The position numbers and the translations under genes were made by a program. Shown piece by piece: positions 46,800 to 59,207 of a stretch of 64,000 nucleotides of DNA. Origin of the DNA: Hymenopus coronatus (lineage: Eukaryota > Arthropoda > Insecta > Mantodea > Hymenopodidae). Numbering within the stretch: the stretch's first letter is position 1; the number at the start of each line of letters is the position of its first letter. The notes under the pieces are model-generated. The model was given only the letters and a program-made list of their open reading frames with translations, had not been told where the DNA came from and did not search any database. The stretch covers positions 10,988,001-11,052,000 of the forward strand of contig CM060896.1 of assembly GCA_030762935.1 (NCBI GenBank), read 5' to 3'.

Positions 46800-47235
46800 C
46801 CATATGAATATAACACATGTTTATCACAGGCAAGAATCGACTGGAGAACTGAACGTACAACTCGCTTCCTAGCTCTCATTAAGATCTTCACATGTCCAGA
46901 TCTGTTGCGCCAGTTATAAAGAGTGTCCATAAATAAAAACTTCATTTGCGTCTATTTCCGGTATGTGAGCAAGTGAAATTCTTGGAGTAGCGCATATCAC
47001 GGTGGAAGCAAACAAAGCTATTGCTATTGGACCTTCTCTCTCTTGTTTATTTGTGGAAAGCAAGAAGATAATATCCGTTTTAAAAATCTCGTTGCTGTGC
47101 AGAAACGGCAGAAAAGGAAACGGTAAAAGCAAAGTTATGGAAGCAGAAGCAACAAATGTATGAGAACTAAAGTTGGCTACAGTCCTCGCAGCAAATATAA
47201 AACATTCTCTTCTGTACATGTATTCCAGAAATGCA
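46800..47235. other. Intergenic, nothing recognised
   Basis: A minus-strand open frame of 112 codons (47252-46914) has no family resemblance I can see. It may include the 3' side of the DDE element. Confidence 0.35.
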
Positions 47236-48120
47236 ATATCTGTTTGTTCCATTCACATGGCTTTCGTTACTACTTTCTTTACACGTAGAAGGTATTGTAT
47301 TGCACCCAAAAATTCAATACCGAGATTTTACTGTTTTGGGTCTTCTGCAACAAAATCTTATGTACTCCATTCACATGACTCTCTCTACAGCTCTGTAACA
47401 AATTGTTGTTGTTAATAAGCTTATTCTTCTTTCTATTTATTGCTAAAACACTAGCACAAATGGTTTTATTACTTGCTTCCTTATAAGTAGAAGGGAAATA
47501 AAGGAATACACTAGACTAAACCGACAGTCAAATGTTTTAAAACGTGGTTGCTATGGGATTAAAATCCGTGTCTTTGCGTGTCCAAGCGTTGATAAGTTCC
47601 ACTTCGAGAAAAGTTTAAGTATTTTAAAACTGAAATCAATAACAAGTCATATCTTGAAAACGGTCAAATCCATTGAAAAAACGTATATCACATAAACTGT
47701 GTATTTTATCTACATTTGTGTGTGGTAAGTTTTTGTCTATCTCTTACGATTTGCCAGTTATGCAAAATTCAATAAAAATCATCCAGAATAAAGAAGTCTT
47801 TAGACGCAATTCCCGGAAAGATATAGCTTTATTTTGCATGTAAATATCTTAAATATAAGAGATTTTAATAAAAAACGTTAGAGCCATTTTTGAAAAAATC
47901 AAAACTTTGAAAATTTTACCATGTAAAGGGTAGTTTAGGGTGGGGGGGTTTCTTGAAAATCTTCGTATCGCACATACACACGGATCTTTTTCCAAAAAAT
48001 GTTTTTTTTTATACTGGGGACCTTAAAGCGTCTATTTGGGGTGAAATCTCGGTATTGAATTTTTGTGTACAATACAATACCTTCTCTGTACATTATATAC
48101 ATAGTACGTGTAGAGAAAGT
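47236..48120. mobile_element. AcT scraps followed by a plus AcT copy
   Basis: 47236-47270 is a left-end scrap and 47272-47350 a minus right-end scrap (ACTTTCTTTACACG, CCGAGATTTTACTG). The plus copy starts TCTTATGTACTCC at 47356 after CAAAA and ends GTGTAGAGAAAGT at 48120, with the hairpin CATTATATACATAGTACG. The CA core is nearly deleted. About 765 bp. Confidence 0.83.
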
Positions 48121-48183
48121 AATTAGTTTTCAAGCAGACAAACATTATTAGCATGCAAATTGAAATGAAGTGTCGTCATGGAA

Positions 48184-49095
48184 GTTGTGTTCCATTCACA
48201 TGATTTTTTCTACATCTGTGCAAACGTATGCTTCCATTTAATTCATACTAATCGAGATGAAATTAGTAGAAATAGTCTTATTACTTGCTTCCTTGTAAGT
48301 AGAAGCGAAATAAGGGAGTACCATTGGTTAAAGTGGTAGTTAAAAGCTGGTTGCTATGTGACTGAAGTTCCTTTGTTTGTATGGACACGAGTTGACAAAT
48401 TTCCGTATTCGAAAAGTAAAAGTTTGTGAAAGCTGAAACCAAAAACAAGGAATATCTATAAAATGACCAACTCCACAAAAAATGTATATAACATAAATTG
48501 TGTGTTTTAACGTACTCTGAATTTTAAGTTTTTGTCCATCTCTTATGGTTTAGCAGTTATGTAAAATTCCGTAAATTTCTTCCAGAATAAAATAGACTTC
48601 AGAGGATATTCCCAGAAAATTGAAGATATACATTTTATTTGTCAGATAAATATCTTTAATGTACGATATTTTAATCAAAATTCTTGCAGCCATTTTTGAG
48701 AAAATAAAATTTTTCGAAAAAAGTTCCATGTAAAGGATATTTTTGGGGTTGGTGGGATTTTTCTCAAAATCTTCGTGTCGCATGCCATTTTTTTTTTTTT
48801 TCGATTAGCATGAAAGAAATGAGAGAATGGGCTTTTTAACAATAATTTGTGCAGAGATGTGGAGAAAGTGATTTGAATGGAACAGATCAGCTTTTTTGTT
48901 TTTTTGATTCAAAGGACTCAAAACATATTTCCATTAAAAACTCATCACCTAATTTTGGGTAGAATGCAAATCTTCCTCTATTTATTATACATAGTAAACA
49001 AAATAAACAATGTTTTTATTCGTCTTTCTGAAAACAAGCATTTCCAGTGAAATTTGGTATTGAATGTAATACCTTTCCTACCATGTACGTTTTAG
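48184..49095. mobile_element. Mosaic of AcT fragments
   Basis: 48184-48785 is a plus copy with left end GTTGTGTTCCATTCACATG and no 3' part. 48801-48885 is a minus left end (GATGTGGAGAAAGTGATTTG). 48905-48995 and 49020-49090 are two plus 3' scraps with decayed GTGAAA blocks. Repeated insertion and deletion in one spot explains the mix. Confidence 0.7.
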
Positions 49096-49100
49096 AAAAA

Positions 49101-49734
49101 TCGGATGTGTTCCATTCACATGACTTTCTCTACATCTCTGCAACAAATTAGTGTTATAAAGCTTATTATTCTATATACTTAATGCTAATCGAGATAAAAT
49201 TACCTGCTTCCTCATAAGTACAAGGGAAATACACTAGACTAAATCGATAGCTGGTTGCTATGTGACTGAAGTTCCTTTGCTTGTATGGACAGGAGCTGAC
49301 AAATTCCTGTATGAGAAAAGTTTAAGTTTTTCAAAGCTGAAACCAAAAACAAAGAATATCCAAAAACGATAAACTCCACGAAATAAACGTGTTTAACATA
49401 AAATGTGTGTTTTAACGTACTCTACATTTTTTGCGAGTTAAGTTTTTGTCCATCTTTTGCAAAATTCATCCAGAATAAAGTAGTCTTCAGAGGCTATACC
49501 CAGAAAATTCAAGATATACACTTTATTTGTCAGGTAAATATCTTTAATATACGACATTTTAATCAAAATCGTTAGCCATTTTTTAGAAAATCAGAATTTT
49601 CGAAAAAAGTTCCATGTAAAGGGTAGTTGGGAGTGGGGGGATTTTCTTTAAAATCTCCGTGTCGCATCCTTGGAAGATACCAAACCTAAATACCAAGTTT
49701 CGTTTTTAACGGACTTTTCGTTTTTGAGCTAAGC

Positions 49735-49774
<40 letters not shown>

Positions 49775-49912
49775 CAGTTTTCTAAAAATGCTTTTTTTGG
49801 ATTCAGAAGGTCTCAAAACAGTATTTCCGGTGAAATCTCGGTTTCGAAATTTTGGGTGCATTACAATACCTTCTCTATACACTATGTACATAGCACGTAC
49901 TATAGAGAAAAT
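49101..49912 (+). mobile_element. AcT element, complete, with (CA)17
   Basis: AGAAAAA then TCGGATGTGTTCC; right end ACTATGTACATAGCACG, TATAGAGAAAAT, then AAAAATGC. The CA tract is at 49737-49770. About 812 bp. Right next to it a minus copy starts in mid-body at its A tract, so this copy probably inserted into that one. Confidence 0.9.
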
Positions 49913-49916
49913 AAAA

Positions 49917-50623
49917 ATGCATTTTCTGAAAAAGGTCCATGTAGATGCCCGTGTGTCTGTGAACGCGATAACTCAAAAACGAAAAGTCGGTAAAATACCA
50001 AATACGACATTTAAGTTTAGTATTTTCCAGGGATGCGACACGAAGATTTTGACACAACTACACTTTACATGGAATTTTTTGATTTTCTTAAAAATGGCTC
50101 TAACGATTTTGATTAAGATACTATATATAATAGATATTTACCTGACAAATAAAATGTATATCTTGAATTTTCTGGGAATAGCCTCTGAAGACTACTTTAT
50201 TCTGGATGCATTTTACGGAATTTTGTATAACTGGTAAACCGTAAGAGATGGACAAGAACTTACCACACAAAAATGTAGAGCACGTTAAAACACACAATTT
50301 CTGTTGTATACATTTTTTTTTTTCGTAGAGTTGATCGTCTTTAAGATATTTCAGCTTTGAAAAACTTAAACTTTTCTCATACAGGAATTTGTCAACCCCT
50401 GTCCATATAAACAAAGGAACCTCAGTCACATAACAACCTGCTTTTGACTTTCACTTTAACCTATGGTACTCCCTTATTCCGCTTCTACTTACAAGTAAGC
50501 AAGTAATAAGACTATTTCTGATAATTTTTTCTGGATTAGCATGAAGTAAATAGAAGCATAAGCTTTTTAACAACTACTTGTTGTAGAGATGTAGAGAAAG
50601 TCCTACGAATGGAGCACATCAGA
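49917..50623 (-). mobile_element. AcT element lacking its right end
   Basis: Begins TGCATTTTCTGAAAAAGGTC, exactly inside the A tract before the core. The body then runs to the left end GATGTAGAGAAAGTCCTACG and CATCAGA followed by TTTTTT. The missing right end is expected on the other side of the nested plus copy but is not clearly present. Confidence 0.84.
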
Positions 50624-50928
50624 TTTTTTCTGCGCACACGTACATTCATTGTTTTATGTATTCTGAGTGTCAAGATGTATGTTTCCAGTGAAATATCGGT
50701 ACTTCCTCGGTTTAGTATATAGTTGCTAATAACATATAAAAATCGTAAGACAAAGAATTTAACCAGAAATTTAAGAACCTGTTTTTTTGTTTATTTTCAG
50801 GTAAGTTGTTTATACATTACCTATCCCATATACTTGTCAGCAGTGGTGAAGTGGTAAGTTAAAATAGGTCAGTAATCCTACACTTAGAATCGCATAGCCG
50901 TAGAGACATAATTGATCGAACAATGCTT
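50624..50928. other. Mostly unassigned, one AcT 3' scrap
   Basis: 50660-50715 (TTTCCAGTGAAATATCGG) is an AcT 3' scrap. The rest is not recognised. Confidence 0.45.
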
Positions 50929-51032
50929 ACTTTCTCTAGTCCCGTATGTACAGTGGGGTTTTGTATCGATGTCGAGATTTTTACCGGAAATACGTGTTTC
51001 TGGACCCCCTGAATAAAAGCATTTCAGAAACA

Positions 51033-51070
<38 letters not shown>

Positions 51071-51727
51071 ACAGCATAGCTGTATTCAAGTTTGGTATCT
51101 TCCAAGGATGCGACACAAAGATTTTCAAGAAAATCCCCCACCCCTAACTACCCTTTACATGGCAAATTTTCGAAAATTGGATTTTCTTAAAAATGGTTAA
51201 CTATTTTGTTTAAAATACTACATATTAAATCCATTTCTATCACAAATTAAATGTACATCTTCAATTTTCTGGGAATAGCTTCTAAAGACCTGTTTATTCT
51301 GGATGAATTGTGCTTAATTTGGTATAACTAATAAACCGTAAGAAATAGACAAAAACTTACTATACAAAAAATGTAGATAGAAATACACAAGTTATGTTAT
51401 ATACATGTTTTTTTTCGTGGTGCTTACCGTTTTCGAGGTATTCCTTGTTATTAGTTTCAATTGTGAAGTACTTATACTCTTTTGCTCTACTTCTGGCCAA
51501 GCAAAGAAGCGACTTGCAATGACAATCGCATAACGACAGCTTGTAAAACATTTGACTATCACTTTAGCATAGCGCATTCCTTTAGTTGCCTTCTACTTAT
51601 AAGGAACTAAGTAATAAGAACATTCTGATAATGTTTATCTCGATTAGCAGGAAGATAGAAGAATAATCTTTTGTAAGAAGTTTGTTTGTACAGCAGCTAG
51701 AGAAAGTCATGTGAGTGTAGCATTAGA
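50929..51727 (-). mobile_element. AcT element, subfamily B
   Basis: Right end ACTTTCTCTAGTCCCG, (TG)n at 51037-51069, left end AGCTAGAGAAAGTCATGTG at 51699. It carries the same G variant next to both terminal motifs and the same body markers as 33870-34738. About 799 bp; the hairpin loop is shortened. Confidence 0.88.
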
Positions 51728-51744
51728 GTTTTTTGTTCACATAA

Positions 51745-52755
51745 TGTACAGAATTTGATAAAACTTGTTAGCCATTATTTTGAAAAAATGTTCAATGTGA
51801 AGGATAGTTTGGGGTGGGGGGATTTTTCTGAAAGTCTTCGTGTCGATTCTGTGAAAGATACTGAAGTAAATACCAATTTCGATGTTTTACGTTTTTTGAC
51901 TAATTGTGTTCACAGACACACAGATAACCACACTGAACTTTTTCTTAATTTTTCTTTTATTTATTTGGGGGCCCTCAGAATATGTATTTCCAGTGATATA
52001 TTTGGGTGAAATACAATGCCTTCTCTATGTACTATACACATGGTATATACTCGCTTGAGAAAGTAAAAATCTGATGTGATACATTCACATGTTTTTCTCT
52101 ACCGATTCTGCAGCAAGTCATTCTTACAAAAGTCAATTTTTCTATCTACTTATTTATTCGAGAGAAACTGTTATATTAGTAGGTTTCCGACACGATTGTG
52201 ATTTTGTTGCACTTTGGAGTTAGAAAAAAAGTATATAACATAAATTGTGTGTTTTAATGTGCTCTACATTTTCTGTGTGGTAAGTTTTTGTGTATCTCTT
52301 ATGGTTTAGCAGTTATGCAAAATTCCGTGAATTTCATCCAGAATAAAGTTGTCTTCAGAGGCTATTCTCAGAAAATTGAAAATATACGTTAAATTTTTCA
52401 GGTAAATATTTTTAATATACGAATCAAAATCGTTAGCCATTTTTGAGAAAATCAAGATTTTCGAAATTTTTTCCAAGTAAAGCGAGTTTGGGTTGGTTGG
52501 ATTTTTCTCAAAATTTTCGTGTCGCATCCCTGGAAGATACTAAACTTAAATACCAAGTTTGGTGTTTTACCGACTTTTCGTTTTTGAGTTATGTTCGCAG
52601 ACACACACACGGACCTTTTTCTGAAAATACTTTTTTTTTTGGATACAGGGAACCTTAAAACCTATATTTTCGGTGAAATCTCGGTATCGTATTTTTGGGT
52701 GGAGTACAATACGTTCTTTGTACACTATTTACATAGTACGTATAATAGAGAAAGT
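51745..52755 (+). mobile_element. Two AcT elements head to tail
   Basis: The first (51745-52064) is a 5'-truncated copy ending TTGAGAAAGT. AAAAA follows, and then the second begins TCTGATGTGATACATTC at 52070 and ends TAATAGAGAAAGT at 52755, itself followed by AAAAATG. One A5 run therefore serves as right flank of one copy and left flank of the next. The second copy has a left-half deletion (about 686 bp). Confidence 0.86.
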
Positions 52756-53549
52756 AAAAATGTACACTAAAAATACTAAAATTGCACCATGCAAAAAGGG
52801 TTAAAGCGTATGTAGAGTTAACTTTTTGTGGTGCGTGCTGGCGACTTTTTGAAACGAGAATATGACAGAATCCTCATGTTTACGTTTGTAAGTTGTATAT
52901 CTGGTTCTGTTAAGTTCAACATTTACAAGTTATCAAAGTTGTATTGTGAAATAAGAGTTTACAAGCCTTTTTAATCTTTCTCTTGTTATTTGCAAATTGT
53001 AAATATTGTGAAACAGGCCCTAATATGAGAACAGTATTTTCTGAAGTTACGAAGTCCAATAAAAGTTGTTTTGTGTTTGATACATTCAAAAAATCTAATG
53101 CAGTTGTTCTGTTGTCCATACGTGTAAATCACACGAGAAACTGATTAGTTCTGTGCCACAGTACATACTTTGTTCTTGTTTACTTTGTAATAAAAACGTA
53201 TGTTTGCTACAGTGCGTTCCTCTAAATGTGCGTGAGCACTGTCAACATGATGCCAGTGGCATGAACTGATGGCAAGTTGCAAGCAAGTAGCAAGCACCAT
53301 GATAAGGTGAGTATCGCTCCGCGTGACGCATAGCGCATAGACTAAACCATACCACCAGTAAATTACAGAGAAGTGATACTTAAGTCTATCAGATTATGAT
53401 GAGGGGGACCCGTATTAAATTCAAAACGTAGCGGCAGCCACCGTTGTGTCCTTTAGTTCGGTTGTAGAGTTAAATCTGAATTAGAACTATGCAGTTAGGC
53501 CAATGCTGCTCTTTCTCAGCACTTCGTAAAGAAAACACCTTCTTACAAA
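52756..53549. other. Intergenic, nothing recognised
   Basis: About 800 bp of AT-rich sequence without assignable genes or repeats. Confidence 0.5.
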
Positions 53550-54352
53550 GGAGTATTCACATCATGCTAATCAAGATCAATAATAACAGAAATTGTCTTA
53601 TTACTTGCTCCATTGCAAGTAGAAGGGGAATAAGGGAGCACATTAGGCTCAAGCGATAGTCAAATCTTTTAAAACTTATCGCTATGTGAAACAATTGAAA
53701 TTCTGTTATCTTAGCGCCGCTAGAAATAAAACAAAAGAGATAAGAAACGAAATATGACTTCCCGTTTGAGAAAAGTTTAAGCAGTTTAAAATTGAAACCA
53801 ATAACAAGAATTGTCGTGGAAACGGTTTACTCTGCAAACAAACAAACAAACAAAGATGTATACGACCAACTGTGTGTTGTAACCAGATCAATATTTTTTG
53901 TATAGCAAGTTTTTGTCTGTCTCTTACGGTTTACCAGTAATACAAAAGTCATCCAGAATGAAGAGGTCTTCAGAGATTATTTCCAGGAAATCCAAGATAT
54001 ACATTGTCATGAAAATATGTGGTATTTTAATAAAAATCGTTAGAGCAATTTTTGAAAAAAAAAAAAATCGAATAATGTTGCATATAAAGGGTAGTTAAGG
54101 GGTAGGGGTTTTCTTGGAAATCATCGTGTCGTATCCTTAGAAGATACTGAACTTAAATATCAACTTTACTATTTAACGAATTTTTGTTTTTGAGGTATAT
54201 ACTGCCTCTACACACACACGCACACGCACGCGCGCGCGGACAGTTTTCCAAAAATGCTTTTTCTTGAATTATTTGGATTCAGGGGGTCTCAAAACCCATA
54301 TTTGCTGTAAAATCTTGGTATCGAATGTTTGGTGGAATACACCCTTCTCTAC
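53550..54352 (+). mobile_element. Old AcT element
   Basis: Left tip missing. The body runs from CATCATGCTAATCAAGATC through GTCTCTTACGGTTTACCAG, a CACACGCACACGCACGCGCG core at 54213-54237, and CAGGGGGTCTCAAAACC to a decayed hairpin TTCTCTACTAAAG. More substitutions than the younger copies. Confidence 0.75.
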
Positions 54353-54629
54353 TAAAGAAGATAATTATGCAGTATATTATACATATCTGAACAATGTAAA
54401 TGTACGCATAAGTCTGATATTTTAGAGCACACAAAACGATGCTTACTAATAAACAATATGGACGTGGTTGTTGTGTCATCCCAGTTCTCTTGTGAGTACT
54501 GCTTGGCTATCGCTTCAAGTCTCCGCCTCTTTCACCCACTCCTTGTACTGCGCAACTTAGAGTGCTCTCGTCTATTTGCATAGTATTTAACACAATATAA
54601 GCTTAGTAGGGCATGACTGCCCCCCCTCA

Positions 54630-54633
<4 letters not shown>

Positions 54634-54682
<49 letters not shown>

Positions 54683-54700
54683 CCTCTCTCTCTCTCTCTC
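54634..54700 (+). repeat. (CT)n microsatellite
   Basis: About 67 bases of CT repeats interrupted once by CCGC. It lies just 5' of an old AcT fragment, not clearly inside one. Confidence 0.95.
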
Positions 54701-54734
54701 CGCCCGCTACCAGTATACTAAAAGTCCAAAGGCT

Positions 54735-55215
54735 ATTTATTCCACAGCTCCTTATAAATAATACAATAGGCACAGGGGGATAAATAGGCTTAAGCGGTGA
54801 TCAAATCTTTTAAGAGCTGGTCGCTGTATGGCGGTTTGAAATTTCGTTCTCTTTGCTTGACCAGGAGAAAGAAAAGCGGATCAATATCGAAAAAAGTAGG
54901 CACTTTATATAAATTGTGTGCTTTTACGAGATTACGTTTTTATGCAATAAGATTGTGTGTGTTTTTCAATTTATCAGTTATGTAGCTCGTCCAGAATATA
55001 GGGAACAGAAGTTATTGCCAGGAAATTCAAAATGTACATTTTATTTACAATGAAAATTTTAATAAAAATCGTTATAGCCATCTTTGAGAAAATGAAAATT
55101 GTATTAGTCCCCCCCCCATAGAAAGGGTATGAGGGGTGGGGATTAAGATGAAAATCTTTGTGTCCCTATCCTCTTGGAAGACACTGAAATTAAATATACA
55201 GTGTATCAGAGTTTT
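54735..55215 (+). mobile_element. Old AcT fragment
   Basis: Body landmarks AGGCTTAAGCGGTGATCAAA, GACCAGGAGAAAG, GAAATTCAAAATGTACATTT and GGTATGAGGGGTGGGG in order. Both ends are missing or decayed. Confidence 0.65.
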
Positions 55216-55222
55216 CTAAAAA

Positions 55223-56022
55223 TGTGTGTTCCATTCACATGACTTTCTCTACATCTCTCTAATTATTGTTAAGAGCTTATTCTTCTACTTGATGCCAATC
55301 GAGATAAACATTAGCAGAAATGTTGTTATTACTTGCTTCCTGTAAGTAGAAGGGAAATAATGGAATGCACTAGGCTATAACGACAGTCAAATGTTTTAAA
55401 AGTTAGTTGTCATATGGTTGAAATCCGTTTCTATGCAGGTCCAGGAGTTTAAAGCTTTTCGCGTGAGAAAAGTTTAAAGTATTTTCAATATGATGCAAAG
55501 AAAAAAGCATACATGACATATATTGTGTGTTTTAACGTGATGAACATTTTGTGTTCAGTAAGTGTTTGTCCATCTCGTGCCGTTTATCAGTTACTCAAAA
55601 TTCAGCAAAACTCATTCAGAATAAAGAGGTCTGTCAGAAAATTCAAGCTATACCTTTTATTTGCCAAATAGCTATATTTAACTTACGGTATTTTAATCAA
55701 AATCATTAGACCCATTTTTTAGAAAATGAAAATTTAAAAAAAAAAAATCTATGTAAACGGTAGTTTGGGGTGGGATGATTTTTCTCAAAATGTTCGTGTC
55801 GCATCCTTGAATGATACCCAACTTGGTATGTAAGTTTAGTATTTTACCGACTTCGTTTTTGAGTTGTGTTCAGAGATACACGGACACACTAACATATACC
55901 CACACTTTTCTCTATTATATATGAGACCCTAAAACGTCTATTTGAGGTGAAGTCTCGGTATGGAACTTTTGGGTGGAATACAATAACGTCTCTGTACATT
56001 AGGTAGTACACACAGGGAAAGT
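55223..56022 (+). mobile_element. AcT element, near complete
   Basis: CTAAAAA then TGTGTGTTCCATTCACATG; right terminus ACACAGGGAAAGT at 56022 followed by AAAAATGC. The hairpin is shortened (TACATTAGGTAG). The core is a weak ACACGGACACACTAAC. About 800 bp. Confidence 0.85.
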
Positions 56023-57221
56023 AAAAATGCTTGTTTTATTCAGGGGACTCCAAAACGTGTCATTTCAGTGAAAACTTTTGTTACTTTCTCTACCTACTAT
56101 GTAGAAAAAGTAAAATGTACGATAATTATGTTAGGGATGTTACAGACAACCAGGTATGTGAAAACTTCAAACGTCGTGTTAGCAGAATTACATTTATATT
56201 AGATATTGGAGCAATGAAACGTTGTCACTCTTCTCTGCTTTGATAATGCAAAATCTGTTGACGGGAGAATCGTGAACTGTGGGCACATTGAAGCCCAGGC
56301 GTTTCAGGGCCAAGAAACTCAGGGTCTTTACGCCAACTTTGAGTTATTATTTACAGTACGCCAATTAAAGCTGTCGAAAAGTATTGGGACAACCTAAAAG
56401 TATGGTATTCAAGGATTTCTCAACAATTAAGAAAATAGTCATAACTTCCATATTCATATTTTATTTTAAAATTACAACACGTATCAAATACGAGTTGAAA
56501 AAATCTGCGTAAAACAGCTTACACTCCATTTATTGAAAGTTCAAAAAAACTCTACCTCGGAATTGGAATTTTCCAGAGCTTCATTTGTATACTGAATTTC
56601 ATCTTCGGTTCACAGAAGTCGAGGAAAATGCAGCATTGTAACATTTAAGAACACAAAACGTAACAAATAGGAAAATGGCGGGACTACCCGCGAGCAACCA
56701 ACATTACTAACTCTCCTAAATTCCCTAATAGTTGACTAAAGCAAGGACAGATGGCAGCACAGATCAGACAACCAAACGATAACATTTGCCGTATAGCCCA
56801 AGACCGAGTTACAGTCGTGGAATTGCGTTAAAAGCGTTAGAAATACCTGCCAGAGCTGTGCTCGGGGGTGGGTCTCGTGAACATTTCGCTATACCCGGAC
56901 TTGGGCTCCAATGTGTTAATGACGCCAAACGAGCGAGTGACGCACCATCATGCACCTCCAAGATTTAAACCGATCAGGTGAAAACCAAAATTGATATACA
57001 TATTGATGTTTCCTGCGGTCGACCATATTTCTCGTCTCAAATGGTTTACTATCCACATCCATCTATGGGATTCTTTTAATGCCCTCATTCTAGCTTTATC
57101 CTGTATTATACAGATTATCTTGCCAGTATATTCCACAAATCTTTAATTATTTCCTTGTGCTCTGGTTAAAAAATGTTAAGTATTTTCTCTTCTGGTTCTC
57201 TGTAGCAAGTCGAGAAGAAAT

Positions 57222-57223
<2 letters not shown>
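56023..57223. other. Mostly unassigned, with a possible Tc1-type terminal repeat
   Basis: 56030-56110 holds an AcT 3' scrap and a mini hairpin (ACTTTCTCTACC with GTAGAAAAAGT). At about 56376, GAAAAGTATTGGGACAACC resembles terminal repeats of Tc1-like elements, but no partner or transposase was found. Open frames at 56786-56968 and 56948-57136 are not recognised. Confidence 0.4.

Positions 57224-57267
<44 letters not shown>
57224..57267 (+). repeat. (GA)n microsatellite
   Basis: About 22 GA units at the core position of a minus AcT copy, directly followed by the usual GTGTGTATGTCTGTG. Confidence 0.97.
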
Positions 57268-57269
<2 letters not shown>

Positions 57270-58500
57270 TGTATGTCTGTGTCTGTGGACAGGATAACTC
57301 AGAAACGAAAACTTCGTTAAATACCAAAGTTGGCATTTCAGTTTAATAGTTTCCAGTTCACGGAGATTTACAGGAAAATCCCACCAACAAAATTACCCTT
57401 TACATCCAAGATTTTTTGGAAATTTATGGGTTTCTCAAAAATGGCTGTAAAGATTTTGATTAAAATATTGTATATTTATAAAAAATATTCACATGACAAA
57501 ATGTATATCTTGAATTCATTGGGAATATCATTCCGAGTGACTTGCATAACCGTAAGAGATGCCCAAAAATCTGATGTGTTCCATTCACATGACTTTCTCT
57601 ATATCACTGCTACAAAGTATTCTAATGGAGCAAAAATTAGCAGAAATAGTCTTATTACTTGCTTCCTTGTTAGTAGAAGCGAAATAAGGGGGTACCATAG
57701 ATTAAAGTGATAGTCAAAAGCTGGTTGCTCTGCGACTGAAGTTCCTTTGTTTGTATGGACACGAGTTCACAAAATCCTGTATGAGAAAAGTATAAGTTTT
57801 TATAGCTGAAACCAAAAACAAGGAATATCTCAAAAATGATCAATTCCACGAAAAAAATGTATGTAACATAAATTGTGTGTTTTAAGGTACTCTACATTTG
57901 TTGTGTGGTAATTTTTTGTCCATCTCTTACGGTTTAGCAGTTATGCAAAATTGCGTAAAATTGACCCAGAATAAAGTAGTCTTCAGAGGCTATTCCCAGA
58001 GAATTCAAAATATGATTTTTAATTGTCAGGTAAATATCTTTAATATACGATATTTTAATCAAAAACCTTAGAGCCATTTTTTAGAAAATCAAAATTTTGG
58101 AAAAAAGTTCCATATAAAGGGTAGTTGGGAATGAAGGGATTTTTCTCAAAATCTTCTCGTTACATCCACGGAAGATACTAAACTTAAACACCAAGTTTGG
58201 TATTTTACCGACTTTTCGTTTTTGAGTTATCGTGTTCACGGACACACGCACAGACCTTTTCCTGAAAATACTTTTTTGGATAACAGGGGGCCCTAAAACA
58301 AATATTTCCGGTGAAATCTCGGTATCGAATTTTTGGGAAGAGTGCAAAGCCTTCTCTATACACTATGTACATAGTGCGTATGGAGAAAGAAAAATGTAGA
58401 TCTCGTTAAAATTCAAGTTATGTCATGTACATTTCTTTTGTAGATCAGTCTTTTCCGAGATGTTCCTTGTGATTGATTTTAAAATGTCCAATACTTAGAT
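57224..58500. mobile_element. Nested AcT pair: plus copy inside a minus copy with (GA)n core
   Basis: The minus copy starts at (GA)n 57224-57267 and runs to GTAAGAGATGCCC at 57564. AAAAA then precedes the plus copy TCTGATGTGTTCC (57570) ending TATGGAGAAAGA (58389). AAAAATGTAGATCTCG then resumes the minus body to about 58500. The breakpoint is the A run that, in other minus copies, lies between CGTAAGAGATGGAC and TGTAGATCTCG. The minus right end 5' of (GA)n is absent. The plus copy is about 820 bp. Confidence 0.85.
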
Positions 58501-58504
58501 TTTT

Positions 58505-59143
58505 ACTTTATCTACATGGTACATAAGTAGAGGTAGTATTGCACTCCACCCAAAAATTTTATTCCAAAATTTCATCGGAAATATACGTTTTAGGGCCCAC
58601 TATTTGCAAAAACATTTTACTTTCTCTTCATAATAGATGTTACGTAGGTAGAGAAGGTTTGCACTTCATCCAAAAATTCCATATACGAGATTTCACTAGA
58701 AATACTCGTTTTGGGGTCTCCTGTATAAAATAAAGCATATTTAGAAAAAAAGTCGTGTGTCAGTGTGTCGTGTCTGAATACGATAGATCAAAAATGAAAA
58801 GTCGGTAAAATGCCATTTTACAGGTATTTTAAGTTGGTATTTAAGTATCTTCCAAGAATGTGACACGAAGTTTTTGAGGAAAAGCCCCTACCCCAAACAC
58901 CCTTTAAATGGGAAAAAAATCGAAAAAGTTGATTTTCTCAAAAACGCCTTTAACGATTTTGATTCAAGTTCCGTATATTGAAGATACTTACACGACAAAT
59001 AAAATTTATATTTTCAGTTTTCTGGAAATAACGTCTTACTACACAAAAAATGTATATTTTTTTAAATCACACAATTTATGTGATGTACATTTTTTCATGG
59101 ATACGCCTTGTTATGGGCTTCAGTTTTAAAATACTTAAAACTA
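58505..59143 (-). mobile_element. AcT right-end scrap followed by a minus AcT copy
   Basis: 58505-58612 is a right end (ACTTTATCTACATGG, CCAAAATTTCATCGG). A second right end starts ACTTTCTCTTCATAATAG at 58619 and continues through the body to GATACGCCTTG and TAAAATACTTAAAAC at 59143, where the left end is missing and a tRNA-like sequence begins. Confidence 0.76.
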
Positions 59144-59207
59144 AGGGAGGTAGGAACTCGGAACCTCTTGAATGTGAAGTAGACACGCTACCTACAGACT
59201 AAGTGTA
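59144..59207 (-). other. tRNA-like sequence (SINE head)
   Basis: On the minus strand CTTAGTCTGTAGGTAGCGTG is A-box-like and GAGGTTCCGAGTTCCTACC is a near-consensus B box. The spacing fits a tRNA. It resembles the head of the repeat at 769 (GGTAGCGTGTCTGC). Probably a SINE relic that truncates the AcT copy. Confidence 0.45.

Noticed and set aside
46914..47252. 112-codon minus-strand protein
   Set aside because: No recognisable motif or promoter, and it lies beside a dead transposase. Likely a chance frame.
56370..56410. Complete Tc1-like transposon next to GAAAAGTATTGGGAC
   Set aside because: Only one terminal-repeat-like sequence is seen; no partner end or transposase block was found nearby.
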